Positions 18,233 through 28,160 of a DNA stretch of 64,000 nucleotides are shown piece by piece (positions within the stretch are counted from its first letter, which is position 1; each line of letters starts with the position of its first letter). The stretch lies in NCBI GenBank assembly GCA_014649575.1, contig BMTH01000001.1:558001-622000 (forward strand), given 5' to 3'. The notes beneath the pieces were generated by a model. It saw nothing but the letters and a program-made list of their open reading frames with translations. It did not search any database and was not told where the DNA came from. The translations under genes and the position numbers were made by a program. Origin of the DNA: Streptomyces griseoincarnatus (GTDB lineage Bacteria; Actinomycetota; Actinomycetes; Streptomycetales; Streptomycetaceae).

Positions 18233-18605
18233 CGCGCACTCCTTATGTGTCGGTCACCCTCGGGACGTACCGCGTCGGCCCTGCGGCCGGCGCCCGACGC
18301 CCGAGCGGGTCTGAGTCCAATACCGTTCGGACGCGGTGGCGCCGGTCGTTCGAGGGAGAGCGGGCCGTGGTGAACCGGCAGTCCCATGACGGATCGTGGG
18401 TGCGGGTAGGACCCTTACTGCTGTCCGTCCGCCTCAGATTAACCAAATGAGCGGCCCCCTGCTCGATGGGGCTGCAAACTGGCTGTAACAATCACATGAC
18501 GGATCGCCCATCATCAGGCGCTATGTCCAGGCATGTCGTGACAGAATGCGCACCGTAGCTCACTCGATCGGAGTACGCGCGTCCCGAGGTACCGGACAAG
18601 TCCGG
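18233..18605. other. intergenic region with repeats and hairpins
   Basis: No gene is seen. CATGACGGATCG occurs exactly twice (18385-18396 and 18495-18506). Between the copies lies a hairpin, GCGGCCCC (18451-18458) with GGGGCTGC (18468-18475), one G-U pair included. CCGGAC-AA-GTCCGG lies at 18592-18605. The stretch could hold the small gene's promoter and a structured RNA. Confidence 0.4.
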
Positions 18606-18639
18606 ACGGCCGGGGCGCGGTCCGGGCGCCGCCGGCCGT
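18606..18639 (-). terminator. hairpin terminator of the SDR gene
   Basis: ACGGCCGG (18606-18613) pairs with CCGGCCGT (18632-18639), and an inner GGCGC pairs with GCGCC. The hairpin lies 29 bases after the SDR stop codon. Confidence 0.6.
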
Positions 18640-18667
18640 CGTCGGTGTGCTCGGGGTGGCCGGATGC

Positions 18668-20161
18668 TCACCAGCGGCCGGGCGCGTAGTCCTTCAGGAA
18701 GACGCCGTACAGGTCCTCGCCCTCCTCGCCGCGCACGATCGGGTCGTAGACGCGGGCCGCGCCGTCGACCAGGTCGAGCGGGGCGTGGAAGCCCTCCTCG
18801 GCGAGGCGCAGCTTGTCGAAGTGCGGGCGCTCGTCGGTGATCCAGCCGGTGTCGACCGAGGTCATCAGGATCCGGTCGGAGTCGAACATCTCCTGCGCGC
18901 TGGTCCGCGTCACCATGTTCATGGCCGCCTTGGCCGCGTTGGTGTTGGGGTGTCCCGCGCCCTTGTAACCGCGGGCGAAGACGCCCTCCATCGCGGACAC
19001 GTTGACCACGTAGGCACGCTTCGACGACGCACGGCTGGCCGCCTCGGCCATCGCCGGGCGCAGCTTGCTGATCAGGATGAACGGCGCCGTGTAGTTGCAC
19101 AGCTGGGTCTCCAGCAGCTCCACCGGGGAAATCTGCTCGATCGTCTGTACCCAGGTGTTGGAGTCGACGACGTCCGGCAGCAGGCCCCCCGCGTCGATGG
19201 CGGTGCCGTCCCGGTGCCGCTCCACGCTGGCGTTGCCGGCGACCAGGGCGAGGTCGGCCACCGCCTGCGCGTCCAGGCCGCTCGTCCCGGCGGGCAGCGC
19301 GGTGAGGCCGTCCACCGCACCGGAGTTGAAGGCGCCGATGACGTGGTGGGCGGGCAGCTCGCCGGCCGGCAGCGGGGCGCTCTCGCCCTCGACGAGCGCG
19401 GCGTAGGCGGAGGGCAGCCGGCGCACGGTCTGGGTGGCGTTGTTGATCAGGATGTCCAGCGGGCCCTGCTCCGCGACCTGGTCGGCGAGCGCGACGACCT
19501 GGCCGGGGTCCCGCAGGTCGATGCCGACGACCTCCAACCGGTCGATCCAGTCCGCGGAGTCGTCCATCGCCTTGAAGCGCCGGATGGCGTCCTTCGGGAA
19601 GCGCGTGGTGATCGTGGTGTGGGCGCCGTCGCGCAGCAGCCGCAGCGCTATGTACATGCCGATCTTGGCGCGGCCGCCGGTGAGCAGCGCCCGCTTGCCG
19701 CTGAGGTCGGCGCGGGCCTCGCGGCGGGCCCGGTTCTCGTCGGCGCACTCCGGGCAGAGCTGGTGGTAGAAGTAGTCGACCTCGACGTACCGGGTCTTGC
19801 AGACGTAGCAGGAGCGGGGGCGCTGGAGTATGCCCGCGATACGACCCGGCTCGACACGGGAGGAGGGCAGGATGCCCTCGGTCTCGTCGTCGATGCGCTG
19901 GGCGGAGCCGGTGGCGGTGGCCTCGGTGACCGCCTTGTCGTGCGCGGTCTTGGCTGCCCGGCGCTCCTGGCGGCGGCGCTGCTTGACCGTGCGGTAGATG
20001 TGCGAGGTGGCCCGGCGCACCTTGATCGCGTCCGGGTGGTCCACGTCGATCTTGTCGAGCTCCTCGAGCACGCTCAGGCAGACGGCCAGCCGCTCCGGGT
20101 CGATGCCCGGCCCGTACGCCACCTCGTCCGTGGTCCCGGGGCCGTCCTGTGTCACCGTCAT
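18668..20161 (-). CDS. SDR oxidoreductase with N-terminal Cys-rich module
   Basis: This 497-residue protein couples an N-terminal helical region (about residues 1-120) and a CYVC/CPEC cysteine quartet (about 120-145, probably zinc-binding) to a short-chain dehydrogenase domain. The domain has TGGRAKIG for nucleotide binding and NNATQTV in place of NNAG. The usual catalytic YxxxK reads HPNTNAAKAAMN, so Lys is kept but Tyr is absent. Loss of Tyr suggests different chemistry or a regulatory role. It is well conserved in length and architecture, not a broken gene. Confidence 0.8.
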   Translation of the reverse strand: MTVTQDGPGTTDEVAYGPGIDPERLAVCLSVLEELDKIDVDHPDAIKVRRATSHIYRTVKQRRRQERRAAKTAHDKAVTEATATGSAQRIDDETEGILPSSRVEPGRIAGILQRPRSCYVCKTRYVEVDYFYHQLCPECADENRARREARADLSGKRALLTGGRAKIGMYIALRLLRDGAHTTITTRFPKDAIRRFKAMDDSADWIDRLEVVGIDLRDPGQVVALADQVAEQGPLDILINNATQTVRRLPSAYAALVEGESAPLPAGELPAHHVIGAFNSGAVDGLTALPAGTSGLDAQAVADLALVAGNASVERHRDGTAIDAGGLLPDVVDSNTWVQTIEQISPVELLETQLCNYTAPFILISKLRPAMAEAASRASSKRAYVVNVSAMEGVFARGYKGAGHPNTNAAKAAMNMVTRTSAQEMFDSDRILMTSVDTGWITDERPHFDKLRLAEEGFHAPLDLVDGAARVYDPIVRGEEGEDLYGVFLKDYAPGRW

Positions 20162-20264
20162 CGCCGCTGCCGTTCCCGCTTCGGTTCGCGCGGCGCTCCG
20201 TCCGCGTCCGCTGTCGAACGGGGGATTTTACGGAGCGCCGGGCCGCAGCACCAAACCGCTGCGC

Positions 20265-21692
20265 TCAGTGAGCGCAGGCGACGGTGAGTGCCGTCACCTC
20301 CTCGGTTACCGCGCGGGCGAGCAGGTCGAGGTCGTCCACGGCCGCGCCGTCGGCCACCAGACCGTAGTGGACGCGTCCCCGGTAGGTGGAGACGGCGACC
20401 GCCAGGGAGTGGCCGGGGGCGAGCGGCGCGAGCGGGAACACCGCGCCGAGCGGGTCGCCTCCGAGGCGCAGGCCGAAGCCTGGCAGCGGCACGCTGGTGA
20501 CCAGGACGTCGAACCAGAGCCGGGCCGCCTGACCGAGCAGCGGTCCGCCGAGCCGGTGGCCGAGCGGCGGCACGTGCTCGGCGAGCAGCGCGACCGCGCC
20601 CGCGCCACGGTGCGGGCCCGCTTCCTTGTTGCGGTCCATGGCGGTGCGGACCCGGGTCAGGCGGGTGACCGGGTCCTTCTCGTCGAGCGGGAGCCTTATC
20701 AAGTACCCGGAGAGCCGGTTGCCCTGCGGGTGGGCGGTGCGGGGGCGGCGCCGGGAGACCGGGACGAGAGCGCGCGGGGCGACGCCGTCGCTGCCGTCGC
20801 CGCGCTCGTCGAGCCAGCGGCGCAGCGCGCCGGCGACGACCGCGATGAGGACGTCGTTGACGGTGCCGCCGGCGCTCTTGCGGATGCGGTGGACGTCGTC
20901 GAGGTCGACGACGACACCGGCGGTGCGGCGGGTGCCGCTGGGCGCGCAGGTGAGGGCCGGCGAGGAGCGCATGTCGAGGGTGGACCTGGCGACGGCGGCG
21001 CCGATGTCCAGGGCCCGGCCGGCCTCGGCGAGGGCGTCGCGCACCATGCCGGGCACCTCGCGGACGTCCGGGACGACCCCGCGGGTCGGCTCGGCGGGCC
21101 GCGGCCGGGGCGTGGGCAGGTCCGTCGGGTCCATCAGCGCGGCGGCGAGGGTGAGGGCGCGCATTCCGTCGGCGAGGGCGTGGTGGAACTTGAACAGGAC
21201 GGCGAAGCGGGCGCCGCCCTCCTCCGGCAGCACGTGCGCCTCCCACGGCGGACGGGTGCGCTCCAGGGGGCGCCCCATCAGGTCACCGGCGGCGGCGTGG
21301 AAGTCGGCGACCGGCTCGTGCAGCCGGACGTGGTCGAGGGGGTCGAAGCCGGGGTCGGCCTCCCGTGCGGCGCCGCCGAAGGCGAGCGAGCCGCGGACGA
21401 CGGAGGTGAGCGGGCGGCCCAGCGCTGCCGTGAGGGGTTCACCGGGGGCGGGCAGGGAGCGGCGCAGCGCCGAGAGTGAGCGCCGCAGCCCGAGCGGCTG
21501 CCAGGTGTCGCGGATGCGCATGCGCAGCCCGGGCACGGCGGCGGACCGCGCGGCGAGCAGGTCCGCGGCGTGCGCGGCCGCGGAAGGCGAGCCGGCGGTG
21601 AAGACGCCGAGCGCCGCGAGGTGCATGGGGTGCCCGGCGGACTCGAGGTTCCAGAACGCGAGGTCGAGGGGGGCGAGCGGGTCTGCGGTCAT
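20265..21692 (-). CDS. wax ester synthase/diacylglycerol acyltransferase
   Basis: This 475-residue protein begins with the family's N-terminal pattern LAPLDLAFWNLESAGHPMH and carries the active-site motif HHALADG at about residues 170-176. The C-terminal condensation-like half is present with TVNDVLIAVVAGALRRWL. Such WS/DGAT enzymes esterify fatty acyl-CoA to diacylglycerol or long alcohols to make storage lipid. It stands alone, about 100 bases downstream of the SDR start. Streptomycetes accumulate triacylglycerol, which fits. Confidence 0.9.
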   Translation of the reverse strand: MTADPLAPLDLAFWNLESAGHPMHLAALGVFTAGSPSAAAHAADLLAARSAAVPGLRMRIRDTWQPLGLRRSLSALRRSLPAPGEPLTAALGRPLTSVVRGSLAFGGAAREADPGFDPLDHVRLHEPVADFHAAAGDLMGRPLERTRPPWEAHVLPEEGGARFAVLFKFHHALADGMRALTLAAALMDPTDLPTPRPRPAEPTRGVVPDVREVPGMVRDALAEAGRALDIGAAVARSTLDMRSSPALTCAPSGTRRTAGVVVDLDDVHRIRKSAGGTVNDVLIAVVAGALRRWLDERGDGSDGVAPRALVPVSRRRPRTAHPQGNRLSGYLIRLPLDEKDPVTRLTRVRTAMDRNKEAGPHRGAGAVALLAEHVPPLGHRLGGPLLGQAARLWFDVLVTSVPLPGFGLRLGGDPLGAVFPLAPLAPGHSLAVAVSTYRGRVHYGLVADGAAVDDLDLLARAVTEEVTALTVACAH

Positions 21693-21798
21693 GGGCGGGG
21701 GCCTCGCATCGACGACGGGAACGGATCAGCAGTCAATCGCTCCCGGCCGATTACGGTCAAGTACGATCTGGCTACCCCTAGTTAACAGCATGTGACGT

Positions 21799-21835
21799 CT
21801 CCGCCCCTTCCGCTGTTACGGCGAAAGGGGCGGAG
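21799..21835. terminator. hairpin terminator
   Basis: CTCCGCCCCTT (21799-21809) and AAGGGGCGGAG (21825-21835) are perfect arms. The hairpin lies downstream of the GH2 gene and upstream of the acyltransferase gene, so it probably ends the GH2 transcript. Confidence 0.75.
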
Positions 21836-21942
21836 TCGTCCTCAGGTGCGGGGCCCAGGGGACGTCCGCGCCGTCCGGCGGGGTGACGGACGCCACCCGA
21901 ACGCACGCCGCCCGGACGGGTGGGTCCTCTTACTACGGCCCG

Positions 21943-24561
21943 TCAGTCCGTGGCCGGGCAGCCCGCGGGCCGGGCCCGGGAGGCGTCCCGGATCAGGTCC
22001 CGCTGCGCGGCCCGCACCCGCTCCACGTCGGGCTTCGTCACCCGCCGGTCGTAGGTGAGCAGACCGTTCAGCTCGCCCTCCACGTCGGAGATCTGGGTGT
22101 AGACGGCGCCGTTGCTGCCCCGGCACACCAGCGCCCGCACCTCGTCGAGCTTGGTGAGGTAGTCGTCGGTGTAGGTCGCCGGGTCGACGTCGACGTACGA
22201 CTGCTGCACGGGCCAGGCGTGGCCGGGCACCGCGAGGCCGAGACCGCCGTACTCGCCGCTGACCAGGGCGCGCTCGCCGTCCGGGCGGGGCGGCAGGGCG
22301 GGGCTCGGGTATCCGTGCTCGTCCATGATGTCGCCGGTGCCGCCGTCGGCGCCCAGGTTCAGCCCGGACTGGTTGTTGACCAGCCGGCTGGGGTCCCAGG
22401 ACTTGGCCTGCGCGGCGATCCGGCCGACGTCGTACTGGCCCCAGCCCTCGTTGAAGGTGACCCACATGACGATCGACGGGCTGCTGATGTGCTCGTCGAT
22501 CATCTCCTTCATCTCGCGCTCGTAGCGGGCGCGGGCCTCGGCGTCCGGGGTGCGGGCGTCCCGCATGGAGGGCATGTCCTGCCACACCAGCAGGCCGAGG
22601 CGGTCGGCCCAGTAGAACCAGCGGTCGGGTTCGACCTTGATGTGCTTGCGCACCGAGTTGAAGCCGAGCTGCTTGTGCGCCTTGAGGTCGTACGCGAGGG
22701 CCTCGTCGGTGGGCGCGGTGTGCAGGCCGTCGGGCCAGAATCCCTGGTCGAGGGTGGCCATCAGGAAGACGGGCTTGCCGTTGAGGACCGTGCGCGGCAC
22801 TCCGTCGATCTTCTCCACGGCGATGGAGCGCATGCCGAAGTAGCTGTTCACGCGGTCGGCTCCGACACGGACCTTCAGGTCGTACAGGAACGGATCGTCC
22901 GGCGACCACAGGCGCGGCTTCCTGATCTTCAGCGTGAGCGGCTGCCCGGTGCGCCCGGTGGCGGTGGCGACCTTGCGCCGTCCGTCGTACGCGGTGGCCG
23001 TCACCGGCAGGCCGGCGCGGACCCCCGTGGCCTCGACGGTGAGCCGTTCGCCCTGCACGTCGGGGATCAGCCGGAGGGAGTCCACGTGGTCGCGGGCGAC
23101 CGGCTCCATCCAGACCGTCTGCCAGATCCCGGAGCTGGGCGTGTACCAGATGCCGCTCGGGTCGAGGCGCTGCTTGCCCATCGGCGGGTTCTCGCCGTCG
23201 GCGGCGTCGGTCGGGTCGTAGACGCCGACGATCAGCTCCTGGGGGCCGCTCCGCTTCAGCGCGTCGGTCACGTCGACGGAGAACTTGTCGTAGCCGCCCT
23301 CGTGCGCGGTGACCTTCGTGCCGTTGACGTAGACCTCGGCACGCCAGTCGACCGCCTGGAAGTTGAGGCGCAGCCGCTTGGCGGAACCGATGTGCCAGTC
23401 GCGCGGGACGGTGAAGGTGCGGCGGTACCACATGCGGTCCTCGTGCCGCTGGATCCCGGAGAGCTGGGACTCCACCGGGTAGGGCACCAGGACGCGTTCC
23501 TTCAGCGTGCGGCCCACGGGCGGACGCTCGCCCTCCTCGGCGGCGGCGAACTGCCAGCGGCCGTTGAGGTTGCGCCACTCGTCACGGGTGAGCTGCGGGC
23601 GGGGGTACTCGGGATGGGCGTTGCCGGGGCCCACCTCGTCGGCCCACTTGGTGCGCAGCTCATGGGTGGAGTGGTTGGGCCCGCTGCTGAGGAAGGCGTC
23701 CACGGGGTCGCCGTCGGTGGCCTTCAGCCCGCCCTGGCCGTCGTACCGGACGTCGGCGCTGCCGCGGGCGGTGCCGGTCCTGTTGCCGACGACGGGTTCG
23801 GCGAGGGTGACGAGCAGCGCCCTCGGGTCGGCCGGGTCGGGTGCCGCCGCGGTCAGCGGCCATGGGGCGCCGCCGATGACCGCGTCGAGGTGGTCGGTGA
23901 AGCCGGCGGGCGGTGTGGCGAGCGGCTCGGGGAAGTCGAGCTTGAGGGTGCGTCCGGAAGCGAGGACGGTGGCGCCGAGGGCGCCGTCGTAGTCGAAGCC
24001 GTCCGGGAGGCGGAACGCCGTCCGGGGCACCGCTTCCTCGGCGCCGCCGGGAGGGGTCCAGCGCAGGTGGAAGTTGGAGCCGCCGTAGTGCTCGAAGTAC
24101 TCGACCTTGATGTCGTGGGCGCGGCCGGCGGTGAGCTGGACCGGCTCGGAGGTCTGCTCGTTGTCCCAGTCGTCGATCCAGTGGTCGATGACGAGGGCGC
24201 CGTCGACCCACACCCGGAAGCCGTTGTCGGAGCTGACCGAGAAGGTGTGGGCGCCGGTGGCCTCCGGTACGAGCTTGCCGGTCCAGCGGACGCTGACGTC
24301 GTCGGCCTGGCCGGTGGTGAGGCTCAGGCGCGGTTCCAGGTTGTCGAAGTCGAGCTGAGGGTCGAAGGCGACGGTCTTGAGTTCGTGGAAGTCGAAGGCG
24401 CCTGGGGCGGAGTGGGTCCAGTACTCGCCCTTCAGCCCGTGGACCTCCGCGGGGCCGTCCTCGGCGACGGCCGAGGCGGGCCCGGTCGCGGTGAGGCCGG
24501 TGACGCCCAGCGCGGTGGCCAGGAGAAGGGCGATACGGTTCCTGAGTCGTCTGATGCGCAC
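21943..24561 (-). CDS. secreted glycoside hydrolase family 2 enzyme with PA14 domain
   Basis: This 872-residue protein starts at the GTG at 24561, five bases after GGAGG. A signal peptide (RIRRLRNR then a hydrophobic stretch to about residue 33) precedes a PA14 carbohydrate-binding domain (about residues 40-170). Next come the GH2 jelly-roll, Ig-like and TIM-barrel domains. The catalytic acid appears in WVTFNEGWGQYD and the nucleophile region in VSGEYGGLG. It probably removes terminal beta-linked sugars outside the cell. An operator-like palindrome upstream suggests sugar-responsive control. Confidence 0.9.
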   Translation of the reverse strand: MRIRRLRNRIALLLATALGVTGLTATGPASAVAEDGPAEVHGLKGEYWTHSAPGAFDFHELKTVAFDPQLDFDNLEPRLSLTTGQADDVSVRWTGKLVPEATGAHTFSVSSDNGFRVWVDGALVIDHWIDDWDNEQTSEPVQLTAGRAHDIKVEYFEHYGGSNFHLRWTPPGGAEEAVPRTAFRLPDGFDYDGALGATVLASGRTLKLDFPEPLATPPAGFTDHLDAVIGGAPWPLTAAAPDPADPRALLVTLAEPVVGNRTGTARGSADVRYDGQGGLKATDGDPVDAFLSSGPNHSTHELRTKWADEVGPGNAHPEYPRPQLTRDEWRNLNGRWQFAAAEEGERPPVGRTLKERVLVPYPVESQLSGIQRHEDRMWYRRTFTVPRDWHIGSAKRLRLNFQAVDWRAEVYVNGTKVTAHEGGYDKFSVDVTDALKRSGPQELIVGVYDPTDAADGENPPMGKQRLDPSGIWYTPSSGIWQTVWMEPVARDHVDSLRLIPDVQGERLTVEATGVRAGLPVTATAYDGRRKVATATGRTGQPLTLKIRKPRLWSPDDPFLYDLKVRVGADRVNSYFGMRSIAVEKIDGVPRTVLNGKPVFLMATLDQGFWPDGLHTAPTDEALAYDLKAHKQLGFNSVRKHIKVEPDRWFYWADRLGLLVWQDMPSMRDARTPDAEARARYEREMKEMIDEHISSPSIVMWVTFNEGWGQYDVGRIAAQAKSWDPSRLVNNQSGLNLGADGGTGDIMDEHGYPSPALPPRPDGERALVSGEYGGLGLAVPGHAWPVQQSYVDVDPATYTDDYLTKLDEVRALVCRGSNGAVYTQISDVEGELNGLLTYDRRVTKPDVERVRAAQRDLIRDASRARPAGCPATD

Positions 24562-24631
24562 GGATCCTCCGTCGGTGAGGAAGTGACGGCTCTCGCAGTG
24601 CATGTTCTGTTCTGTGCGTCGTCGGTCCCGT

Positions 24632-24641
24632 ACAACGTTGT
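24632..24641. promoter_or_regulatory. LacI-type operator candidate
   Basis: The perfect palindrome ACAACGTTGT lies about 70 bases upstream of the GH2 start codon. It resembles the core of LacI/GalR-family operators that control secreted glycosidases in streptomycetes. No LacI gene lies beside it. Confidence 0.5.
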
Positions 24642-24700
24642 CAAAGAACAGCACTTGGCATAACAGCACGGATCCCTCCATCAGTCCAGGGACATGACAA

Positions 24701-24731
24701 AGGCCCCGGTCGTCACGCGCGACCGGGGCCT
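24701..24731 (-). terminator. hairpin terminator of glgC
   Basis: A perfect 12-bp stem (24701-24712 with 24720-24731) and 7-base loop lies 13 bases after the glgC stop codon. Confidence 0.85.
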
Positions 24732-24743
24732 CCGCGGGAGCCG

Positions 24744-25964
24744 CTACGGCACCAACTGCCCCTTCCCGAGGGCGATCACGCCGCCCTTGGAGACGGTGTA
24801 CAGCTCCGCGTCACGCTCCGGGTTGACGCCGATCGTCGCGCCCGGCGGCACCTCGACGTTCTTGTCCAGCACCGCCCCGCGCACCACCGCGCCCCGCCCG
24901 ATGTGCACGTTGTCGTGGAGCACCGACCCCTGGACCACCGCGCCCGGGTCGACGACCACGCCCGGCGAGAGCACGGACCGCGTCACCTGGCCCCGGATCA
25001 GGCAGCCGGCGCTGATGATCGACTCGCTGGCGATGCCGCCCGCGTTGAACCGGGCCGGCGAGAGCTGCCCGGAGTGGGTGTAGATGGGCCACTGACGGTT
25101 GTAGAGGTTGAACGCGGGGCGCTCGGCGATCAGGTCCATGTGCGCGTCGTAGTAGGCGTCGAGCGTGCCGACGTCCCGCCAGTAGCCCTGGTCCCGGCTG
25201 GTCTCCCCCGGCACGTGGTTGGTGCTGAAGTCGTACAGGTGGGCCTCGCCCCGCTCGGTGAGCTGCGGCAGGATCGAACCGCCCATGTCGTGCACGGAGT
25301 TCTCGTGCTCGGCGTCCCGCTGGAGCGCCTCGACGAGCGCCTTGGTGGTGAAGATGTAGTTGCCCATGGAGGCGAACACGCAGTCGGGGTCGTCGGCCAG
25401 CCCCGGCGGGTCGGCCGGCTTCTCCAGGAAGCGCTCCACGGTGCGCCCGTCCGAGCCCGGGGTGATCACGCCGAAAGAGGACGACTCCGCGCGCGGCACC
25501 CGGATCCCGGCCACGGTGACGCCGGCGCCGCTCTCGATGTGCTGGCTGAGCATCTGGCGCGGGTCCATGCGGTACACGTGGTCGGCGCCGAACACCGCCA
25601 CGTACTCCGGGCGCTCGTCGTAGATCAGGTTCAGCGACTGGAGGATGGCGTCGGCGCTGCCCAGGTACCAGCGGGGGCCGAGCCGCTGCTGCGCGGGGAC
25701 CGGGGTGACGTAGTTGCCGAGCAGGCTGGACATCCGCCACGTGGTGGTGATGTGCCGGTCCAGCGAGTGGGACTTGTACTGCGTGAGCACACAGATCCGC
25801 AGGATGTCGCCGTTCACCAGGTTGGACAGCACGAAGTCGACGAGGCGGTACGTGCCGCCGAAGGTGACCGCCGGTTTGGCGCGGTCCGCCGTGAGGGGCA
25901 TCAGGCGCTTGCCCTCGCCGCCCGCCAGCACGATTCCCAGGACCGAAGGACCACCACGACGCAT
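24744..25964 (-). CDS. glgC: glucose-1-phosphate adenylyltransferase
   Basis: This 406-residue ADP-glucose pyrophosphorylase has the nucleotidyl-transferase loop [20 protein letters not shown] near the N terminus, DHVYRMD at the metal site, and a C-terminal left-handed beta-helix of hexapeptide repeats. It makes ADP-glucose from ATP and glucose-1-phosphate for alpha-glucan synthesis. The ATG follows GGAGACGGGC. It lies 50 bases downstream of glgA in the same direction, so the two probably form an operon. Confidence 0.95.
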   Translation of the reverse strand: MRRGGPSVLGIVLAGGEGKRLMPLTADRAKPAVTFGGTYRLVDFVLSNLVNGDILRICVLTQYKSHSLDRHITTTWRMSSLLGNYVTPVPAQQRLGPRWYLGSADAILQSLNLIYDERPEYVAVFGADHVYRMDPRQMLSQHIESGAGVTVAGIRVPRAESSSFGVITPGSDGRTVERFLEKPADPPGLADDPDCVFASMGNYIFTTKALVEALQRDAEHENSVHDMGGSILPQLTERGEAHLYDFSTNHVPGETSRDQGYWRDVGTLDAYYDAHMDLIAERPAFNLYNRQWPIYTHSGQLSPARFNAGGIASESIISAGCLIRGQVTRSVLSPGVVVDPGAVVQGSVLHDNVHIGRGAVVRGAVLDKNVEVPPGATIGVNPERDAELYTVSKGGVIALGKGQLVP

Positions 25965-26014
25965 GCCCGTCTCCTCACGCCGAGTTTTCCCATGACTGCC
26001 CCGGACGGGCCGGG

Positions 26015-27166
26015 CTAAGCCTGCCGGAGGATCTCCTCGTAGAGTCCGGCCGTACGGCGGGCCACCGCGTCCCAGCCGAACTCGGTGACCGCGCGCTCCC
26101 TGCCCGCCTCACCCATGGCCCGCGCGGTCCCGGGGTCGCCGAGCACCACGTCCAGCGCCCGGGCGAGCCCCGCCTCGAAGTCGTCGTCCACGTCCACCAG
26201 GAGTCCGGTCCCGCCCTCGTCCACGACCTCCGGGATGCCCCCGACGCGGGAGGCGACCACGGCGGTGCCGCACGCCATCGCCTCCAGGTTGACGATGCCG
26301 AGCGGCTCGTACACCGAGGGGCAGGCGAACACGGTGGCGTGCGTCAGCAGCTGGATCACCTCGGGCCGGGGCAGCATCTGCGGGATCCAGTGCACGCCCT
26401 CACGCACCCGGCTCAGCTCCTCGTACAGCTCGCGGAACTCCCGGTCGATCTCCGGCGTGTCCGGGGCGCCCGCGCACAGCACCACCTGCGCGGCCGGGTC
26501 GACGTGCCGCACCGCCCGCAGCAGATGGGGCACGCCCTTCTGCCGGGTGATCCGGCCGACGAAGAGCACGTACGGCCTGGAGCGGTCGAGTCCGATCCGG
26601 TCCAGGGCGTCGGTGCCGGGGTCGGGGCGGTAGAGGGCGGTGTCGATGCCGTTGTGGACGACGTGCACCCTGGCCGGGTCGAGGGCCGGGTAGCACTCCA
26701 GGATGTCGTCGCGCATGGCGCCCGAGACGGCGATCACCGCGTCGGCGGCCTCGTAGGCGGTGCGCTCCGCCCAGCTCGACAGGGCGTACCCGCCGCCGAG
26801 CTGCTCGGCCTTCCAGGGACGCAGCGGCTCCAGGGAGTGCGCGGTCACCACGTGCGGGATCCCGTACAGGAGCTTGGCGAGGTGGCCGCCGAGGTTGGCG
26901 TACCAGGTGTGGGAATGGACCAGCTCGCGGCCTTCGAGGGCGGCGGCCATGGCGAGGTCCGTCGAGAAGGTGCGCAGGGCGTCGTTGGCGCCGTCGAGCG
27001 CGGGCCACGAGCGGTGGCGCAGCACGCCGTCGGAGCGGCCCTCGCCCCAGCAGTGCACCTCCAGGTCCACCAGCGACCGCAGCTCCCGGGCCAGGAACTC
27101 CACATGGACCCCCGCGCCGCCGTACACGGCCGGGGGGTACTCCCGGGTCAGCAGTCCCACTCGCAC
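26015..27166 (-). CDS. glgA: actinobacterial ADP-glucose glycosyltransferase (GlgA/GlgM type)
   Basis: From the GTG at 27166 this is a 383-residue GT4-family glycosyltransferase beginning [20 protein letters not shown]. The acceptor-side loop has [20 protein letters not shown] with the paired Glu residues of retaining GT4 enzymes. In actinobacteria the enzyme beside glgC is often the maltose-1-phosphate synthase GlgM rather than a true glycogen synthase, and this one fits that short class. The upstream extension of the frame is Pro/Ala-rich and is discarded. GGGGG precedes the GTG. Confidence 0.9.
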   Translation of the reverse strand: MRVGLLTREYPPAVYGGAGVHVEFLARELRSLVDLEVHCWGEGRSDGVLRHRSWPALDGANDALRTFSTDLAMAAALEGRELVHSHTWYANLGGHLAKLLYGIPHVVTAHSLEPLRPWKAEQLGGGYALSSWAERTAYEAADAVIAVSGAMRDDILECYPALDPARVHVVHNGIDTALYRPDPGTDALDRIGLDRSRPYVLFVGRITRQKGVPHLLRAVRHVDPAAQVVLCAGAPDTPEIDREFRELYEELSRVREGVHWIPQMLPRPEVIQLLTHATVFACPSVYEPLGIVNLEAMACGTAVVASRVGGIPEVVDEGGTGLLVDVDDDFEAGLARALDVVLGDPGTARAMGEAGRERAVTEFGWDAVARRTAGLYEEILRQA

Positions 27167-27203
27167 CCTGAACCCCCTGTCTGCGCGGACGTCCCTCCCA
27201 TGG

Positions 27204-27950
27204 TCACGCAGACGGGGCGCGCGGGGAAGACCGGGGCGGCCGTACGAAGCAGCAGTCGCCGCAGACGCCTCCGCCGGGCACACGGTAGTACAGGCAGCAG
27301 CTGCGGCGGCGGAAGCCCGTGGCGGTGCGGCCGCCCGCGCCGGCGAGGAGGGGATGGGCGAGGAGTTCGCCGGAAAGCCGGGCGGCGCGGGCGGCCGCCT
27401 CGGGGCGGGCGTGGCGGGCGATCTCGCGGGCGGCCGCGGCAAGGGCGGAGGCGGCGTTGCCGCGCAGGAGGGCGGGCGCGACACGGTGACGGGCGCGGAG
27501 GGCCGCGGAGAGGGGTTCGAGGTGGCCGTGCAGGACGACGGCCGCGACGGTCGCCGCGTCGGCGGGGAGCGGGCGGACCTCGGCGAGCCACAGGTCGTCG
27601 GGGGCGCTGCCCTCCGGGTTCCAACGGACCGTGTCGGGCGCGAGGTCGGGGACGGAGTCGTGGAGAGCGGCGCAGCCGAGGGCCACGGACCACAGGCGCG
27701 CGGCGAGACCCTGGTGCGCGACGGAGGCGGCGACGCGGGCCTCCCGGGTGCGCAGGGCGGCGGCGACGCGGCGCACGCGGACGGTCAGCGGGTCGGCCTG
27801 GTGAACGTCCGGGCCGGCAGGTCCGTATGCCTGGGCGAGCGTGGGAAGGTGACGGTCGGCGTCCTCCCCCGCGCGCAGGGCGAAGAAGCCACCGAGGGCA
27901 CGGAGGGCGGTGAGGCGGGGGTCGAGGTCCACGACGTGCAGTAGTACCAA
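27204..27950 (-). CDS. FhuF-like [2Fe-2S] protein
   Basis: This 248-residue protein has the C-terminal iron-sulfur motif CC-x10-C-x2-C seen in FhuF ferric-siderophore reductases (RRRSCCLYYRVP then CGDC). The N-terminal three-quarters are Ala/Arg-rich and helical, without signal peptide or membrane helix. The start is uncertain: TTG 27950 or GTG 27932. It lies 37 bases upstream of glgA in the same direction. A related protein is encoded at 34842-35525, and the two share the GGFF motif near the N terminus and the same C-terminal cluster. Confidence 0.75.
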   Translation of the reverse strand: MVLLHVVDLDPRLTALRALGGFFALRAGEDADRHLPTLAQAYGPAGPDVHQADPLTVRVRRVAAALRTREARVAASVAHQGLAARLWSVALGCAALHDSVPDLAPDTVRWNPEGSAPDDLWLAEVRPLPADAATVAAVVLHGHLEPLSAALRARHRVAPALLRGNAASALAAAAREIARHARPEAAARAARLSGELLAHPLLAGAGGRTATGFRRRSCCLYYRVPGGGVCGDCCFVRPPRSSPRAPSA

Positions 27951-28160
27951 GTCCGTCAGGGGTGGTTGTCAGGGGCCTCGGCCTTCCGGCGCCCACCCAG
28001 GGGATGACGGGGGCGTCCCCGTACTCCATCGGCAGTAGGACGCATTGGGTGCTCAGGGACGACGACGGGGAACACCCCGACACGGCAAGGTGTTGGTCAT
28101 GGAAGCCGACCGTTCGCCGCGCCGGGCAGACCGCCCCCGCCTCACGCAGAGGAGCAGCCG

